Assembly (NCBI RefSeq): GCF_900230285.1
Contig: NZ_OCNK01000001.1
Coordinates: 806,001 to 870,000 of the forward strand
Reading direction: 5' to 3'
DNA length: 64,000 nt
From: Blastococcus haudaquaticus
GTDB lineage: Bacteria; Actinomycetota; Actinomycetes; Mycobacteriales; Geodermatophilaceae
Shown: piece after piece, positions 38,700 to 47,006 of the stretch
How positions within the stretch are numbered: the first letter of the stretch is position 1
Layout: every line of letters starts with the position of its first letter
The notes under the pieces: generated by a model
Told to the model about the DNA's origin: nothing
Database searches by the model: none
What the model saw: only the letters and a program-made list of their open reading frames with translations
Program-made: the position numbers and the translations under genes

Positions 38700-39695
38700 G
38701 TGCATCCACTCCTGGGAGCCGCGGCTGAACGACAGCTCGGCCTGGTCACCGCGGCAGACGCCCGTCGTGCGGGATACGGCCCGCCGGAGGTCCGGCGCCT
38801 GTGCGAGAGCGGCTCGTGGGTGCGGGTGCGTCGAGGCGTCCACCTGCCAGCCGGCGAGCTGGACGCGCTGACGCCGGCGGCACGTCATCGGCTCGACTGC
38901 CTCGCCGTCCTCCTGGAACTCGGCCGGACGGACGCCGTCGTGAGCCACACGTCGGCGGCGAGGCTGCACGGGCTCCCCGTCCGGCGGGACCTCGACCGGA
39001 CCGTGCGCCTGACCGCCCCGGACGCGTGGCGACACGGCCGTGGCTTCCGCCTGAACCGCGCGCCGCTGCCGCAGGACGACGTGCTGCAGGTGCCGCCACT
39101 CCGGCTGACATCGCCTGCTCGGACGCTGGTCGACTGCGCACGGGAACGGGAGGTCGAGGACAGCGTCGTCGCCATGGACGCCGCCCTGCTCGCCGGTCGG
39201 ACGACTCCCGCGGAACTCCGGACGGCAGCAGCCGCGGTGCGGTCGTGGCCCGGTGGGATCGGGGCCGGCCGCGCGCTCTCGCTCACCGACGGCCGCGCCG
39301 AATCGCCGCTCGAGACGCGAGGTCGGCTGCGCATGGTGGGAGCCGGACTTCCTGCCCCGGAGCTGCAGGTGGAGATCCGGGGTGGCGGGCGGCTGGTCGC
39401 CGTCGTCGATGCCTGGTTCGACGACGCGGCGGTGGCCGTGGAGTTCGACGGGCGGGTGAAGTACTCCGATCCCTGGCGCAGCCGCTCGCCGGAGCAGGTG
39501 CTGTGGGAGGAGAAGCGTCGCGAGGACGAACTCCGGTCGCTCGACATCCGAGTGGCCCGGATCGCGGAGGCCGACCTGGGTCCCCGGTGGGCGCGGGTCG
39601 AGGCCCGGCTGCGGGACCTCGTCGCGTCGCCGGGCCCAGGCGCCCGCCGCTTCACCGCGACCCTGCGCGCACAGGGGCGGCGTCGCGTCGGGTGA
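38700..39695 (+). CDS. DUF559 / AbiEi-like domain protein
   Basis: A 331-residue intact counterpart of the truncated gene at 1-830. The N-terminal domain (1-70) has LGLVTAADARRAGYGPPEVR and VRVRRGVHLPAG, like the AbiEi winged helix. The middle contains VVSHTSAARLHGLPV and LTSPARTLVDCAREREVED. The C-terminal part is Vsr-like: AVAVEFDGRVKYSD, then EEKRREDELRSLDIRVAR. In type IV systems AbiEi pairs with toxin AbiEii, but no nucleotidyltransferase toxin gene is adjacent. Such solo genes are common in actinobacteria. The GTG at 38700 is chosen because the family starts shortly before the helix AAAERQLGLVT; ATG is absent. Confidence 0.8.
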   Translation: MHPLLGAAAERQLGLVTAADARRAGYGPPEVRRLCESGSWVRVRRGVHLPAGELDALTPAARHRLDCLAVLLELGRTDAVVSHTSAARLHGLPVRRDLDRTVRLTAPDAWRHGRGFRLNRAPLPQDDVLQVPPLRLTSPARTLVDCAREREVEDSVVAMDAALLAGRTTPAELRTAAAAVRSWPGGIGAGRALSLTDGRAESPLETRGRLRMVGAGLPAPELQVEIRGGGRLVAVVDAWFDDAAVAVEFDGRVKYSDPWRSRSPEQVLWEEKRREDELRSLDIRVARIAEADLGPRWARVEARLRDLVASPGPGARRFTATLRAQGRRRVG

Positions 39696-39786
39696 CCGGG
39701 TCGACCTCGCCGCACGTGCGCCCTGCGCGCTGTCGATCGCGTGGTCGGCGTACGTACGGCGAGGTCGAGCGGTTGGTCGGCAGCGC

Positions 39787-40818
39787 TCAGCCCGAAGGGG
39801 TGGGCTCCGCCGGCGGGAAGGTGGGCAGCGGCACCTCGGGGCGGGCGTCGTCGGTGTCGCACGTGCCCGCCGGCACCAGCGCGCCGTCGACGCCGGACCC
39901 CGTCGGCTCGTAGACCTGCGGGTAGGAGTTCGGCACGGGAACACCGTCGGCCGCCCGCGGTTGCTCGAGCGCCCGCACGCAGCCGTCCGCCCACCACTCC
40001 TGGAAACCGACCTTCAGCGGGCGGCCGTCCTGGTCGTACAGCAGCACGCCGTCCAGCGGCGTCCCGTCGGCGGCGTAGGGCAGGACGTCGGTCACCGGCC
40101 CGTACCGGGAGACGAGCGGGTACCGGCCGTCCGCCACCTCCGTCGGGAGGGTGAAGACGGAGCTCGCCGCGTAGGACGCATAGGCGTAGTCCTGCTCCTG
40201 CTGCTGCTGGAGCTCGTCCTGCGCGACGGCGAACGAGGCGAGCACCAGGACCACCCCGAAGGCGGTGACCAGGATGTTCGCCGGCCGCGGCAGGCTGCGC
40301 CGGCCCAGCGCGACCGACCCCACGACGGCGGCCAGCACGAGGACGACGCCCAGCTCGTCGCTGCCCAGGGGCGCAGGCACGGGGAAGTCGCGGAAGCCGT
40401 CGGTCACCAGCAGGCAGGGGACGAGCACGAGCAGGTAGCCGCGCAGCACCCACCACGCCGGGCGCAGCTCCCCCAGCAGCCGCCACACCTCGTGGCCGGC
40501 CGACCCCACCCGGCGGCCCGCGGGCGAGGCGAGGAAGGCGTCCAGCCGGTCCCGCACACCCGGAGTGGCGATCCGGACCACGCTGCCCCGGGCCGGCAGG
40601 CCCGCGGCGGCGCGCAGATCGGCGGCGTACTGCGCCGGGAGCCCGAGGCGGACGGCGAGCGGACGGTCGTCGTCCTCGCCCGCCAGCGCCTCCAGGTGCT
40701 GGGCGAGGTCCTCGAGCAGCGCGCTGCGGTCCTCGGGCGGCAGGTCCGCCAGCTCGTGCTCGACCGCGGCGAGGTAGTCCTGGGCCTGTCGGGTCGCGGA
40801 GTCCTCGGGCGCGGTCAT
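39787..40818 (-). CDS. HAAS-type membrane protein paired with PadR
   Basis: A 343-residue protein. The N-terminal 60 residues (YLAAVEHELADLPPEDRSAL, then LLEDLAQHLEAL) match the HAAS signalling domain that often follows PadR regulators. About four membrane helices follow (VLRGYLLVLVPCLLVTDGF, LGVVLVLAAVVGSVAL, ILVTAFGVVLVLASFAVA), then an extracellular-looking domain of about 130 residues with no family I recognise (VLPYAADGTPLDGVLLYDQD). The start overlaps the PadR stop as ATGA. It may signal cell-envelope state to its PadR partner; this is inferred from the arrangement. Confidence 0.8.
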   Translation of the reverse strand: MTAPEDSATRQAQDYLAAVEHELADLPPEDRSALLEDLAQHLEALAGEDDDRPLAVRLGLPAQYAADLRAAAGLPARGSVVRIATPGVRDRLDAFLASPAGRRVGSAGHEVWRLLGELRPAWWVLRGYLLVLVPCLLVTDGFRDFPVPAPLGSDELGVVLVLAAVVGSVALGRRSLPRPANILVTAFGVVLVLASFAVAQDELQQQQEQDYAYASYAASSVFTLPTEVADGRYPLVSRYGPVTDVLPYAADGTPLDGVLLYDQDGRPLKVGFQEWWADGCVRALEQPRAADGVPVPNSYPQVYEPTGSGVDGALVPAGTCDTDDARPEVPLPTFPPAEPTPSG

Positions 40819-41147
40819 GCCGCCACCGCCGGTCGCTGCAGGAGGCCGTCGACGGTGTCGGCGAACGTCCTCCACGTCTTGGTCGAGTCCTCCAGCACCG
40901 AGCGCCCCCTGTCGTTGATCGCGTAGTACTTGCGGTGCGGCCCCTCGTCGCTCGGGACGACGTAGGACGTCAGCGCACCCGCCTGGTACAGGCGGCGCAG
41001 CGTGCCGTAGACCGACGCGTCGCCCACCTCCTCCAGGCCCGCGGCACGCAACCGGCGCACCACGTCGTAGCCGTAGCCGTCGGCATCGCCCACCACCGCG
41101 AGCACCGCGACGTCGAGCACCCCCTTGAGCAGCTGACTGGCGTCCAC
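40815..41147 (-). CDS. PadR family transcriptional regulator
   Basis: A 110-residue PadR protein: LLKGVLDVAVLAVVGDADGY, GYDVVRRLRAAGLEEVGDAS, VYGTLRRLYQAGALTSYVV (recognition region) and YYAINDRGRSVLED. The GTG at 41147 is preceded by GGAGG at 6 nt, a decisive SD. It overlaps the downstream HAAS gene by 4 bp (ATGA). PadR/HAAS pairs usually control the membrane partner or envelope genes. Confidence 0.9.
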   Translation of the reverse strand: MDASQLLKGVLDVAVLAVVGDADGYGYDVVRRLRAAGLEEVGDASVYGTLRRLYQAGALTSYVVPSDEGPHRKYYAINDRGRSVLEDSTKTWRTFADTVDGLLQRPAVAA

Positions 41148-41517
41148 GCTGCACCTCCACGCTCTCGTCCGACTGCGGCGCAGCGGACGGTAGTGCACGA
41201 TGCGCAGTAGTCGGCGTGGCCGCCGCCCGGCGTGTCGCGGGGACCCCCGGCCGTCCGGCACCGCAGTGGGCGGCGAGCCCGCGAGGACACCGTCATCCCT
41301 GGGCGCCGCGCCCATGGTTACCGGTGAGTAGCATCGGTGCGCGCGAGCTATCGTGCGGGGCAGTGCGGGCAGCGGTGCCCGGATGCGATCCGCGCCCCGG
41401 CCCCGGCCGGTGCGGACGACGGCTCGCGCGGCACCGATGAACCGACGAGGTGCCCCCGTCGCCGCACGGCGCGCGGGGGTCGGCCGACGCCCTCCGGGCG
41501 TACGCGGGAGGAAAAGA
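41148..41517. other. Intergenic region between PadR and the Fe-S reductase
   Basis: A 370-bp divergent space. It must hold both promoters. The frame of the Fe-S gene stays open from about 41353, but the sequence there is low-complexity Arg/Pro-rich and lacks an SD. The strong GGGAGG before 41518 marks the true start. I see no RNA gene or repeat here. Confidence 0.5.
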
Positions 41518-43812
41518 ATGACGGGCCCGTTGCAGATCGTCCTGGGCACGATCAGCGTCCTGTTCCTGATCGTCTCGTCCGTGCTGATCTACCGGGCGGT
41601 CCGGGCGATGATCCGCATCATCCGCACCGGCCAGCCCGACGGCACCCGCTTCGGCCCGGTCAAGGCGCGCCTGAAGACGATGCTGGTCGAGTCGGTGGGC
41701 CACACGCGCATGCTCAAGTGGTCGACCATCGGCGTCGCCCACTGGTTCGTGTTCGTCGGGTTCTACGGCCTGTTCCTCACGCTCGTGGAGGCCTTCGGCG
41801 AGGTGTGGAACCCCGAGTTCCACCTGCCGCTCATCGGCACCTGGGCGCTGTGGAACATCTTCGTCGACATCATCGGCACGGGCACGATCCTCGGGATCAT
41901 CTACCTGGTCATCCGGCGCCAGCGCGACCACCCGCGCCGCCAGGGCCGGAAGAGCCGCTTCGCCGGCACCAACCAGGGCCGCGGGTACTTCGTCGAGTTC
42001 GTCGTCCTGACCGTGGGCCTGTGCATCCTCGGCATCCGCGCCGCCAAGATCGCCAGCGGGCTGGACGACGCCCCGACCTGGTCGCACCCGGTGGCGAGCC
42101 TGGTGTCGAACCTCTTCCCGGACAACCCCGACGTCGTCTCGATCGTCGCGTTCGTCAAGATCGTGGTGTCGCTGACCTGGCTCGTGGTCATCAGCCGGAT
42201 CCTGAACATGGGCGTCGCCTGGCACCGGTTCAGCGCCTTCTTCAACATCTACTTCAAGCGCAACGACGACGGCACCGTCGCGCTCGGCCCGCTGCAGCCC
42301 ATGACCAGCGGCGGCAAGCCGATCGACTTCGAGGATCCGGGCGAGGACGACATCTTCGGCCGCGGGAAGATCGAGGACTTCACCTGGAAGGGGATGCTCG
42401 ACTTCACCACCTGCACCGAGTGCGGGCGGTGCCAGAGCCAGTGCCCCGCCTGGAACACGGGCAAGCCGCTCAGCCCGAAGATGGTGATCATGGATCTTCG
42501 CGATCACCTCTACGCGAAGGCTCCGTACCTGCTCGGTGAGCAGACCGCGTCGGAGACGGCGCCGGACTACGACGTGCTCAAGCCCAGCGACGAGCAGGTC
42601 TGGGCGTCCGGCTACGCCCGCATCGAAGGCACCAACGACGCCCAGGCGCACCGCCCGCTGGTCGGAACACTGGAGGAGGGCGGGGTCATCGACCCCGACG
42701 TCCTGTGGAGCTGCACCAACTGCGGCGCCTGCGTCGAGCAGTGCCCGGTCGACATCGAGCACGTCGACCACATCATGGACATGCGCCGCTACCAGGTGCT
42801 GATCGAGTCGAACTTCCCGTCCGAGGCCGGCGTCATGCTGCGCAACATCGAGAACCGCGGGAACCCGTGGGGCATGCAGCCCAGCGCCCGCAACGACTGG
42901 ATCAAGGAGCTCGACTTCGAGGTCACGGTCGCCGACGGCCCGCTCGACTACGACATCGAGTACCTGTTCTGGGTCGGCTGCGCCGGCGCCGTCGACGACC
43001 GCGCGAAGAAGGTCACCAAGGCCGTCGCCGAGCTGCTGAACATCGCGGGCGTCCAGTTCGCCGTCCTCGGGGACGGCGAGAGCTGCTCCGGCGACCCGGC
43101 CCGCCGGCTCGGCAACGAGTTCGTCTTCCAGATGCAGGCGCAGCAGAACATCGAGGTGCTCGACGGCGTCTTCGAGGGTCGTGTGCCGGGGATGCGCAAG
43201 ATCGTGGCGACCTGCCCGCACTGCTTCAACTCGCTGGGCCGGGAGTACCCGCAGCTCGGTGGCGAGTACGAGGTCGTGCACCACACGCAGCTGCTCGGCC
43301 AGCTCGTCGAGGAGGGCCGGCTCGTCCCGGTCACGCCGATCGACCGCAAGGTGACCTACCACGACCCGTGCTTCCTGGGCCGGCACAACAAGGTCTACAC
43401 GCCGCCGCGGGAGATCCTCGACGCCGTCCAGGGCCTCTCCACCCAGGAGATGCACCGCTGCAAGGACCGCGGCTTCTGCTGCGGCGCCGGCGGCGCGCGC
43501 ATGTGGATGGAGGAGAAGATCGGCAAGCGCATCAACATGGAGCGCACCGAGGAGGCCCTCGAGCTCGACCCCGACGTCATCTCCACGGCGTGCCCGTTCT
43601 GCATCACGATGCTGAGCGACGCGCTGACGTCGAAGAAGCAGAACGGCGAGGCGGGCGAGCACGTCGAGGTCCTCGACGTCAGCCAGATCCTGCTGCGCTC
43701 CATGACGCCGGTCGGCGTGGGCGCCCAGGGTGCGAAGTCCGGGCCGGACGTCGGCACCAAGGCCGGCCCCGACCCGGTCGGCGAGGGCTCGGCGGCCACC
43801 GAGCACGAGTAA
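41518..43812 (+). CDS. Membrane-bound (Fe-S)-binding reductase, HdrD/CCG-domain type
   Basis: A 764-residue protein. Residues 1-230 hold about five membrane helices resembling the nitrate-reductase gamma/HdrE fold with His residues that could bind haem. Two 4Fe-4S ferredoxin motifs follow: CTECGRCQSQCP and CTNCGACVEQCPVD. Then two CCG domains: CSGDPARR with CPHCFNSLG, and CFLGRHNKVY with FCCGAGGARM. It resembles M. tuberculosis Rv0338c (from memory), a probable iron-sulfur reductase. It likely passes electrons from a membrane pool to a soluble partner. The ATG at 41518 has GGGAGG 6 nt upstream. Monocistronic; the stop merges with hairpin repeat copy 4. Confidence 0.92.
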   Translation: MTGPLQIVLGTISVLFLIVSSVLIYRAVRAMIRIIRTGQPDGTRFGPVKARLKTMLVESVGHTRMLKWSTIGVAHWFVFVGFYGLFLTLVEAFGEVWNPEFHLPLIGTWALWNIFVDIIGTGTILGIIYLVIRRQRDHPRRQGRKSRFAGTNQGRGYFVEFVVLTVGLCILGIRAAKIASGLDDAPTWSHPVASLVSNLFPDNPDVVSIVAFVKIVVSLTWLVVISRILNMGVAWHRFSAFFNIYFKRNDDGTVALGPLQPMTSGGKPIDFEDPGEDDIFGRGKIEDFTWKGMLDFTTCTECGRCQSQCPAWNTGKPLSPKMVIMDLRDHLYAKAPYLLGEQTASETAPDYDVLKPSDEQVWASGYARIEGTNDAQAHRPLVGTLEEGGVIDPDVLWSCTNCGACVEQCPVDIEHVDHIMDMRRYQVLIESNFPSEAGVMLRNIENRGNPWGMQPSARNDWIKELDFEVTVADGPLDYDIEYLFWVGCAGAVDDRAKKVTKAVAELLNIAGVQFAVLGDGESCSGDPARRLGNEFVFQMQAQQNIEVLDGVFEGRVPGMRKIVATCPHCFNSLGREYPQLGGEYEVVHHTQLLGQLVEEGRLVPVTPIDRKVTYHDPCFLGRHNKVYTPPREILDAVQGLSTQEMHRCKDRGFCCGAGGARMWMEEKIGKRINMERTEEALELDPDVISTACPFCITMLSDALTSKKQNGEAGEHVEVLDVSQILLRSMTPVGVGAQGAKSGPDVGTKAGPDPVGEGSAATEHE

Positions 43813-43870
43813 GGACCGCCTCGCCCCCCACCACTCGCACGCTCGCGGCGGGCCCCTGCGAGGGGGCCGG
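43811..43870 (+). repeat. Intergenic hairpin repeat, copy 4
   Basis: Begins AAGGACCGC inside the TAA of the Fe-S gene. The middle has CCACTCGCACGCTCGCGGCG. The outer stem CCGCCTCGC/GCGAGGGGG has one mismatch and differs in both arms from copies 1-3. Confidence 0.8.
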
Positions 43871-43882
43871 TAGAACTACCCG

Positions 43883-44854
43883 GTGCTGATGCAACTGCGG
43901 GTCACCGTTCCGCCCGATCGGACGGACCGGGTCCGGGAACTGTTCGAGCGCTCCCCGGGGACGGCGCACCTGGCAGTGCTTCCGGGTGCCTCGCTGAGCC
44001 CGGCGGGTGACCTCGTGCTCGCCGACGTCGCGCGGGAGTCCGCCGACGGTCTGGTGGCTGCTCTCCAGGACCTCGACATCGACCGCGACGGCGGGATCGT
44101 CATGGTCGCGGTGGACGCGGCCGCCTCGAGGGCTGCGCGCGTGGCGGAGGAACGCGCCCCGGGCGACGGCGCCGACGCCGTCGTCTGGGAGCAGGTCGTC
44201 CGCACGGTGGACGCCGACTCCCGGTTGTCGGTCTCCTACCTGGCCTTCCTGACCATCGCGACCCTGCTGGCGGCGGTCGCGATCATCAACGACTCGGCGA
44301 TCCTCGTCATCGGGGCCATGGTGCTGGGTCCGGAGTTCGCGCCCCTGGCAGGCCTGGCCGTGGCGCTGATCCACGGGCGACGCCGCATCGCGCGCAACGC
44401 GGCCGTCTCCCTGGTCGCCGGCTTCGCGGTCGCGATCGGCGTCACGGCGCTCGTCGCGCTGGTCGGCAGGTGGCTCGGCTGGTACGGCACAGAACTGCTC
44501 ACCGCCGACCGGCCGGAGACCGGCTTCATCACCGCACCCGACCGCTGGTCGGTGGTCGTGGCCGTCCTCGCCGGGATCGCCGGGGTCCTGTCCCTGACGT
44601 CGGCCAAGAGCGGCGCACTGGTCGGTGTGTTCATCTCCGTCACGACGGTGCCCGCGGCGGCCGACATGGCGCTCTCCCTGGCCCTGGGCGGGCAGGCGGA
44701 ATTCGTGCGTGCCGCCACCCAGCTCGGCATCAACCTCGTCGGGATCCTGGTGGCCGCCACCGTCACCCTGGCGCTCCAGAAGATCCTCTGGCACCGCGTC
44801 CCACGGGCCGCTCCCCCGATGAGCCGGTTGCCGCGCAGACGGCTGAGCGCCTGA
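43883..44854 (+). CDS. DUF389 domain membrane protein
   Basis: A 323-residue protein of the DUF389 family. The N-terminal soluble part (1-115) is ferredoxin-like, with VTVPPDRTDRVRELFERSPG. The membrane part opens with LAFLTIATLLAAVAIINDSA, followed by the family signature VIGAMVLGPEFAPLAGLAVA and later GVLSLTSAKSGALVGVFISV, NLVGILVAATVTLALQ. The function of the family is unknown; a channel or transporter role has been suggested. The start is the GTG at 43883. It lies 13 bp after hairpin repeat copy 4, so it is probably separated from the Fe-S gene. Confidence 0.88.
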   Translation: MLMQLRVTVPPDRTDRVRELFERSPGTAHLAVLPGASLSPAGDLVLADVARESADGLVAALQDLDIDRDGGIVMVAVDAAASRAARVAEERAPGDGADAVVWEQVVRTVDADSRLSVSYLAFLTIATLLAAVAIINDSAILVIGAMVLGPEFAPLAGLAVALIHGRRRIARNAAVSLVAGFAVAIGVTALVALVGRWLGWYGTELLTADRPETGFITAPDRWSVVVAVLAGIAGVLSLTSAKSGALVGVFISVTTVPAAADMALSLALGGQAEFVRAATQLGINLVGILVAATVTLALQKILWHRVPRAAPPMSRLPRRRLSA

Positions 44855-44860
44855 GCACCC

Positions 44861-44888
44861 GTGCCGGGCCGGTGAGCAGGCCGGGCAC
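44861..44888 (+). terminator. Possible terminator after DUF389 gene
   Basis: Stem GTGCC-g-GGCC with GGCC-g-GGCAC, one internal G-G mismatch and an 8-nt loop, 7 bp past the stop. Confidence 0.45.
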
Positions 44889-44921
44889 CACCGCTGGTCG
44901 TCGGTGGAGGACCATGCCGGG

Positions 44922-46253
44922 GTGACCCGCACCGCCCCCGACCCCAGCACCGTCCGCACCGGGAGCCACCGGGGTCTCGGGTTGATCGCCGTCGCCATCG
45001 TGCTCACGGCGCTCAACCTCCGGACGGCGGTCACCAGCGTCGGGCCCGTGCTGGAGGAGATCGAGCGCGGTCTGGGCATCTCCAGCAGCCTGGCCGGGGT
45101 CATCACCACGATGCCGGTGCTCTGCTTCGCGCTCATCGGCTTCGCCGGGCCCGCCCTGTCCGCGCGCTACCGCGACTCGCACGTGCTGGCCGGCGCCCTG
45201 ATCGCGATGACCGTCGGGCTCGGCCTGCGCAGCCTCGCCGGGGCCTTCCCGGTCTTCCTCGCCGGCACCGCGCTGGCGATGGCCGGCGGGGCGCTGGGCA
45301 ACGTCATGCTCCCCAGCCTGGTGAAGCGCCACTTCCCGGGGCGGACCGGCCCGCTGGTGGGCGCCTACAGCACGGCGATGGGCCTCGGCGCGACCCTGGC
45401 CGCGGTCGCCTCGCAGCCGATCGCCGACGCGGCGGGCGGCGAGGGGTGGCGCTGGGGGCTGGTCGTGTGGGCGCTGCCCGCGCTCGTGGCGGCGGCGGTG
45501 TGGCTGGCCGTGCCGGCCGCGCCCGACGTCTCGCGGCAGACCCACACCGCGGTCCGGATGCGGGCACTGGTGCACAGCCCGACGGCGATGGCGATCACGG
45601 TCTTCTTCGGCGTCCAGGCGCTGCAGGCCTACGTCGTCATCGGCTGGTCGGCGCAGTACCTGCGCGACTCCGGGCTGAGCGCGGCCACCGCGGGCCTCCT
45701 GCTGGGCCTGAACTCCCTCGTCGGCCTACCGCTGAGCGCCGTGATCCCCTCGCTCACGGTCCGGCCACGCCTGCAGCGGCCGCTGCTGCTGGTGTTCCTC
45801 GCCAGCTACGTGTCCGGCTGGATGGGGCTGTGGACGGCGCCGACCGCCGCCCCCTGGCTGTGGATGACCCTCATCGCGGTGGGCATGGGCACCTTCTCGA
45901 TGGCGCTCACGCTCATCGGGCTGCGGGCCCGCACGCCCGAGACGGTGTCCGCGCTCTCCACGGTCAGCCAGAGCTGGGGCTACGTGATCGCCGGGGCGGG
46001 TCCGCTGCTGGTCGGCGTCCTGCGCGGGGCGACGGGCAGCTACGACGGCATGTTCGTCATCGTGCTGGTGGGCGTCGCGGTGCTGGCCGTGGCCGGGTGG
46101 ATCGCCACGCGACAGGTCTTCGTCGACGACGAGGTGGAACGGTCGGTCCCCGGCTGGTCACCGGCAGGCCGCTGCTCCGACGTGCTGGAGAGCGCCGGCG
46201 TCGAGGCCCCGGCCGCCGCCCGCGTCGCGGACAGCCCGGCGCCGCGCGACTAG
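44922..46253 (+). CDS. MFS transporter, CynX/NimT (cyanate-type) family
   Basis: A 443-residue 12-helix transporter. [20 protein letters not shown] in helix 1 and the following [16 protein letters not shown] are the CynX/NimT signature. [16 protein letters not shown] in loop 4-5 also fits. Members move cyanate or 2-nitroimidazole, but most are uncharacterised. I prefer the GTG at 44922 (GGAGG 11 nt upstream) over the in-frame GTG at 44904, which has no SD. The tail after helix 12 is long (about 50 residues) and hydrophilic. The TAG overlaps the dcd TAG in a shared CTAG. Confidence 0.88.
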   Translation: MTRTAPDPSTVRTGSHRGLGLIAVAIVLTALNLRTAVTSVGPVLEEIERGLGISSSLAGVITTMPVLCFALIGFAGPALSARYRDSHVLAGALIAMTVGLGLRSLAGAFPVFLAGTALAMAGGALGNVMLPSLVKRHFPGRTGPLVGAYSTAMGLGATLAAVASQPIADAAGGEGWRWGLVVWALPALVAAAVWLAVPAAPDVSRQTHTAVRMRALVHSPTAMAITVFFGVQALQAYVVIGWSAQYLRDSGLSAATAGLLLGLNSLVGLPLSAVIPSLTVRPRLQRPLLLVFLASYVSGWMGLWTAPTAAPWLWMTLIAVGMGTFSMALTLIGLRARTPETVSALSTVSQSWGYVIAGAGPLLVGVLRGATGSYDGMFVIVLVGVAVLAVAGWIATRQVFVDDEVERSVPGWSPAGRCSDVLESAGVEAPAAARVADSPAPRD

Positions 46254-46834
46254 GGGCGCCGGGTCTCGGTGCGGGTGAAGTTGCGGTAGGACCGGGAGGG
46301 CGTCGGGCCGCGCTGGTCCTGGTACCGCGAGCCGTACACCGCCGAGCCGTAGGGGTGCTGCGAGGCGCTGGTGAGGCGGAACAGGCACAGCTGTCCGATC
46401 TTCATCCCGGGCCACAGCGTGATCGGCAGGTTGGCCACGTTGGAGAGCTCCAGCGTGATGTGCCCCGAGAAGCCCGGGTCGACGAAGCCCGCCGTCGAGT
46501 GGGTGAGCAGCCCGAGCCGGCCGAGGGAGGACTTGCCCTCGAGGCGTGCCGCCAGGTCGTCGGGGATGCTCACGACCTCCAGGGTCGATCCGAGCACGAA
46601 CTCGCCCGGGTGCAGCACGAACGGCTCGTCCCCGTCGGGCTCGACCAGCGTGGTCAGGTCGTCCTGCTGCTGGGCGGGGTCGATGTGGGTGTACCGGGCG
46701 TTGTTGAACACCCGGAAGAACCTGTCCAGCCGGACGTCGATGCTCGAGGGCTGGACCAGCCCGGCGTCGTAGGGCTCGATGCCGAGGCGACCCTCGGCGA
46801 TCGCGGCAGTGATGTCGCGGTCGCTCAGCAGCAT
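46250..46834 (-). CDS. dcd: dCTP deaminase (dUMP-forming type)
   Basis: Makes dUMP or dUTP for thymidylate synthesis. The 194-residue trimeric-dUTPase-fold protein has [37 protein letters not shown], the catalytic [33 protein letters not shown] and the C-terminal [11 protein letters not shown] lid. The actinobacterial enzymes of this size act as bifunctional DCD-DUT, which is likely here. It converges with the MFS gene, the two stops sharing CTAG. Confidence 0.96.
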   Translation of the reverse strand: MLLSDRDITAAIAEGRLGIEPYDAGLVQPSSIDVRLDRFFRVFNNARYTHIDPAQQQDDLTTLVEPDGDEPFVLHPGEFVLGSTLEVVSIPDDLAARLEGKSSLGRLGLLTHSTAGFVDPGFSGHITLELSNVANLPITLWPGMKIGQLCLFRLTSASQHPYGSAVYGSRYQDQRGPTPSRSYRNFTRTETRRP

Positions 46835-46938
46835 GGCGCGGAGTCTAGGGACCGCCTTCCTCACCCCTCCGGGCGAACCCACCCGACGGGTGCTCAACCG
46901 CCGTCCCCGACCCGCCGTTCACGACGGGGAAGACGTAC

Positions 46939-46999
46939 GCCCACCCCGTCGCACGGGGTGGGCGCCCTCCGGACGGTCCGGCGGACAGACGTCCGGAGG
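46939..46999 (+). promoter_or_regulatory. Structured 5' leader of the subtilase gene, SD inside a hairpin
   Basis: Two adjacent hairpins precede the start at 47007. The first, GCCCACCCCGT-CGC-ACGGGGTGGGC (46939-46963), is perfect. The second pairs CCTCCGGAC (46966-46974) with GTCCGGAGG (46991-46999), and has an inner GTCC-GGC-GGAC hairpin. The right arm contains GGAGG, the SD for the ATG at 47007, so folding would block translation. Dcd is divergent, so these are not terminators of an upstream plus-strand gene. Confidence 0.7.
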
Positions 47000-47006
47000 T
47001 CCACGC

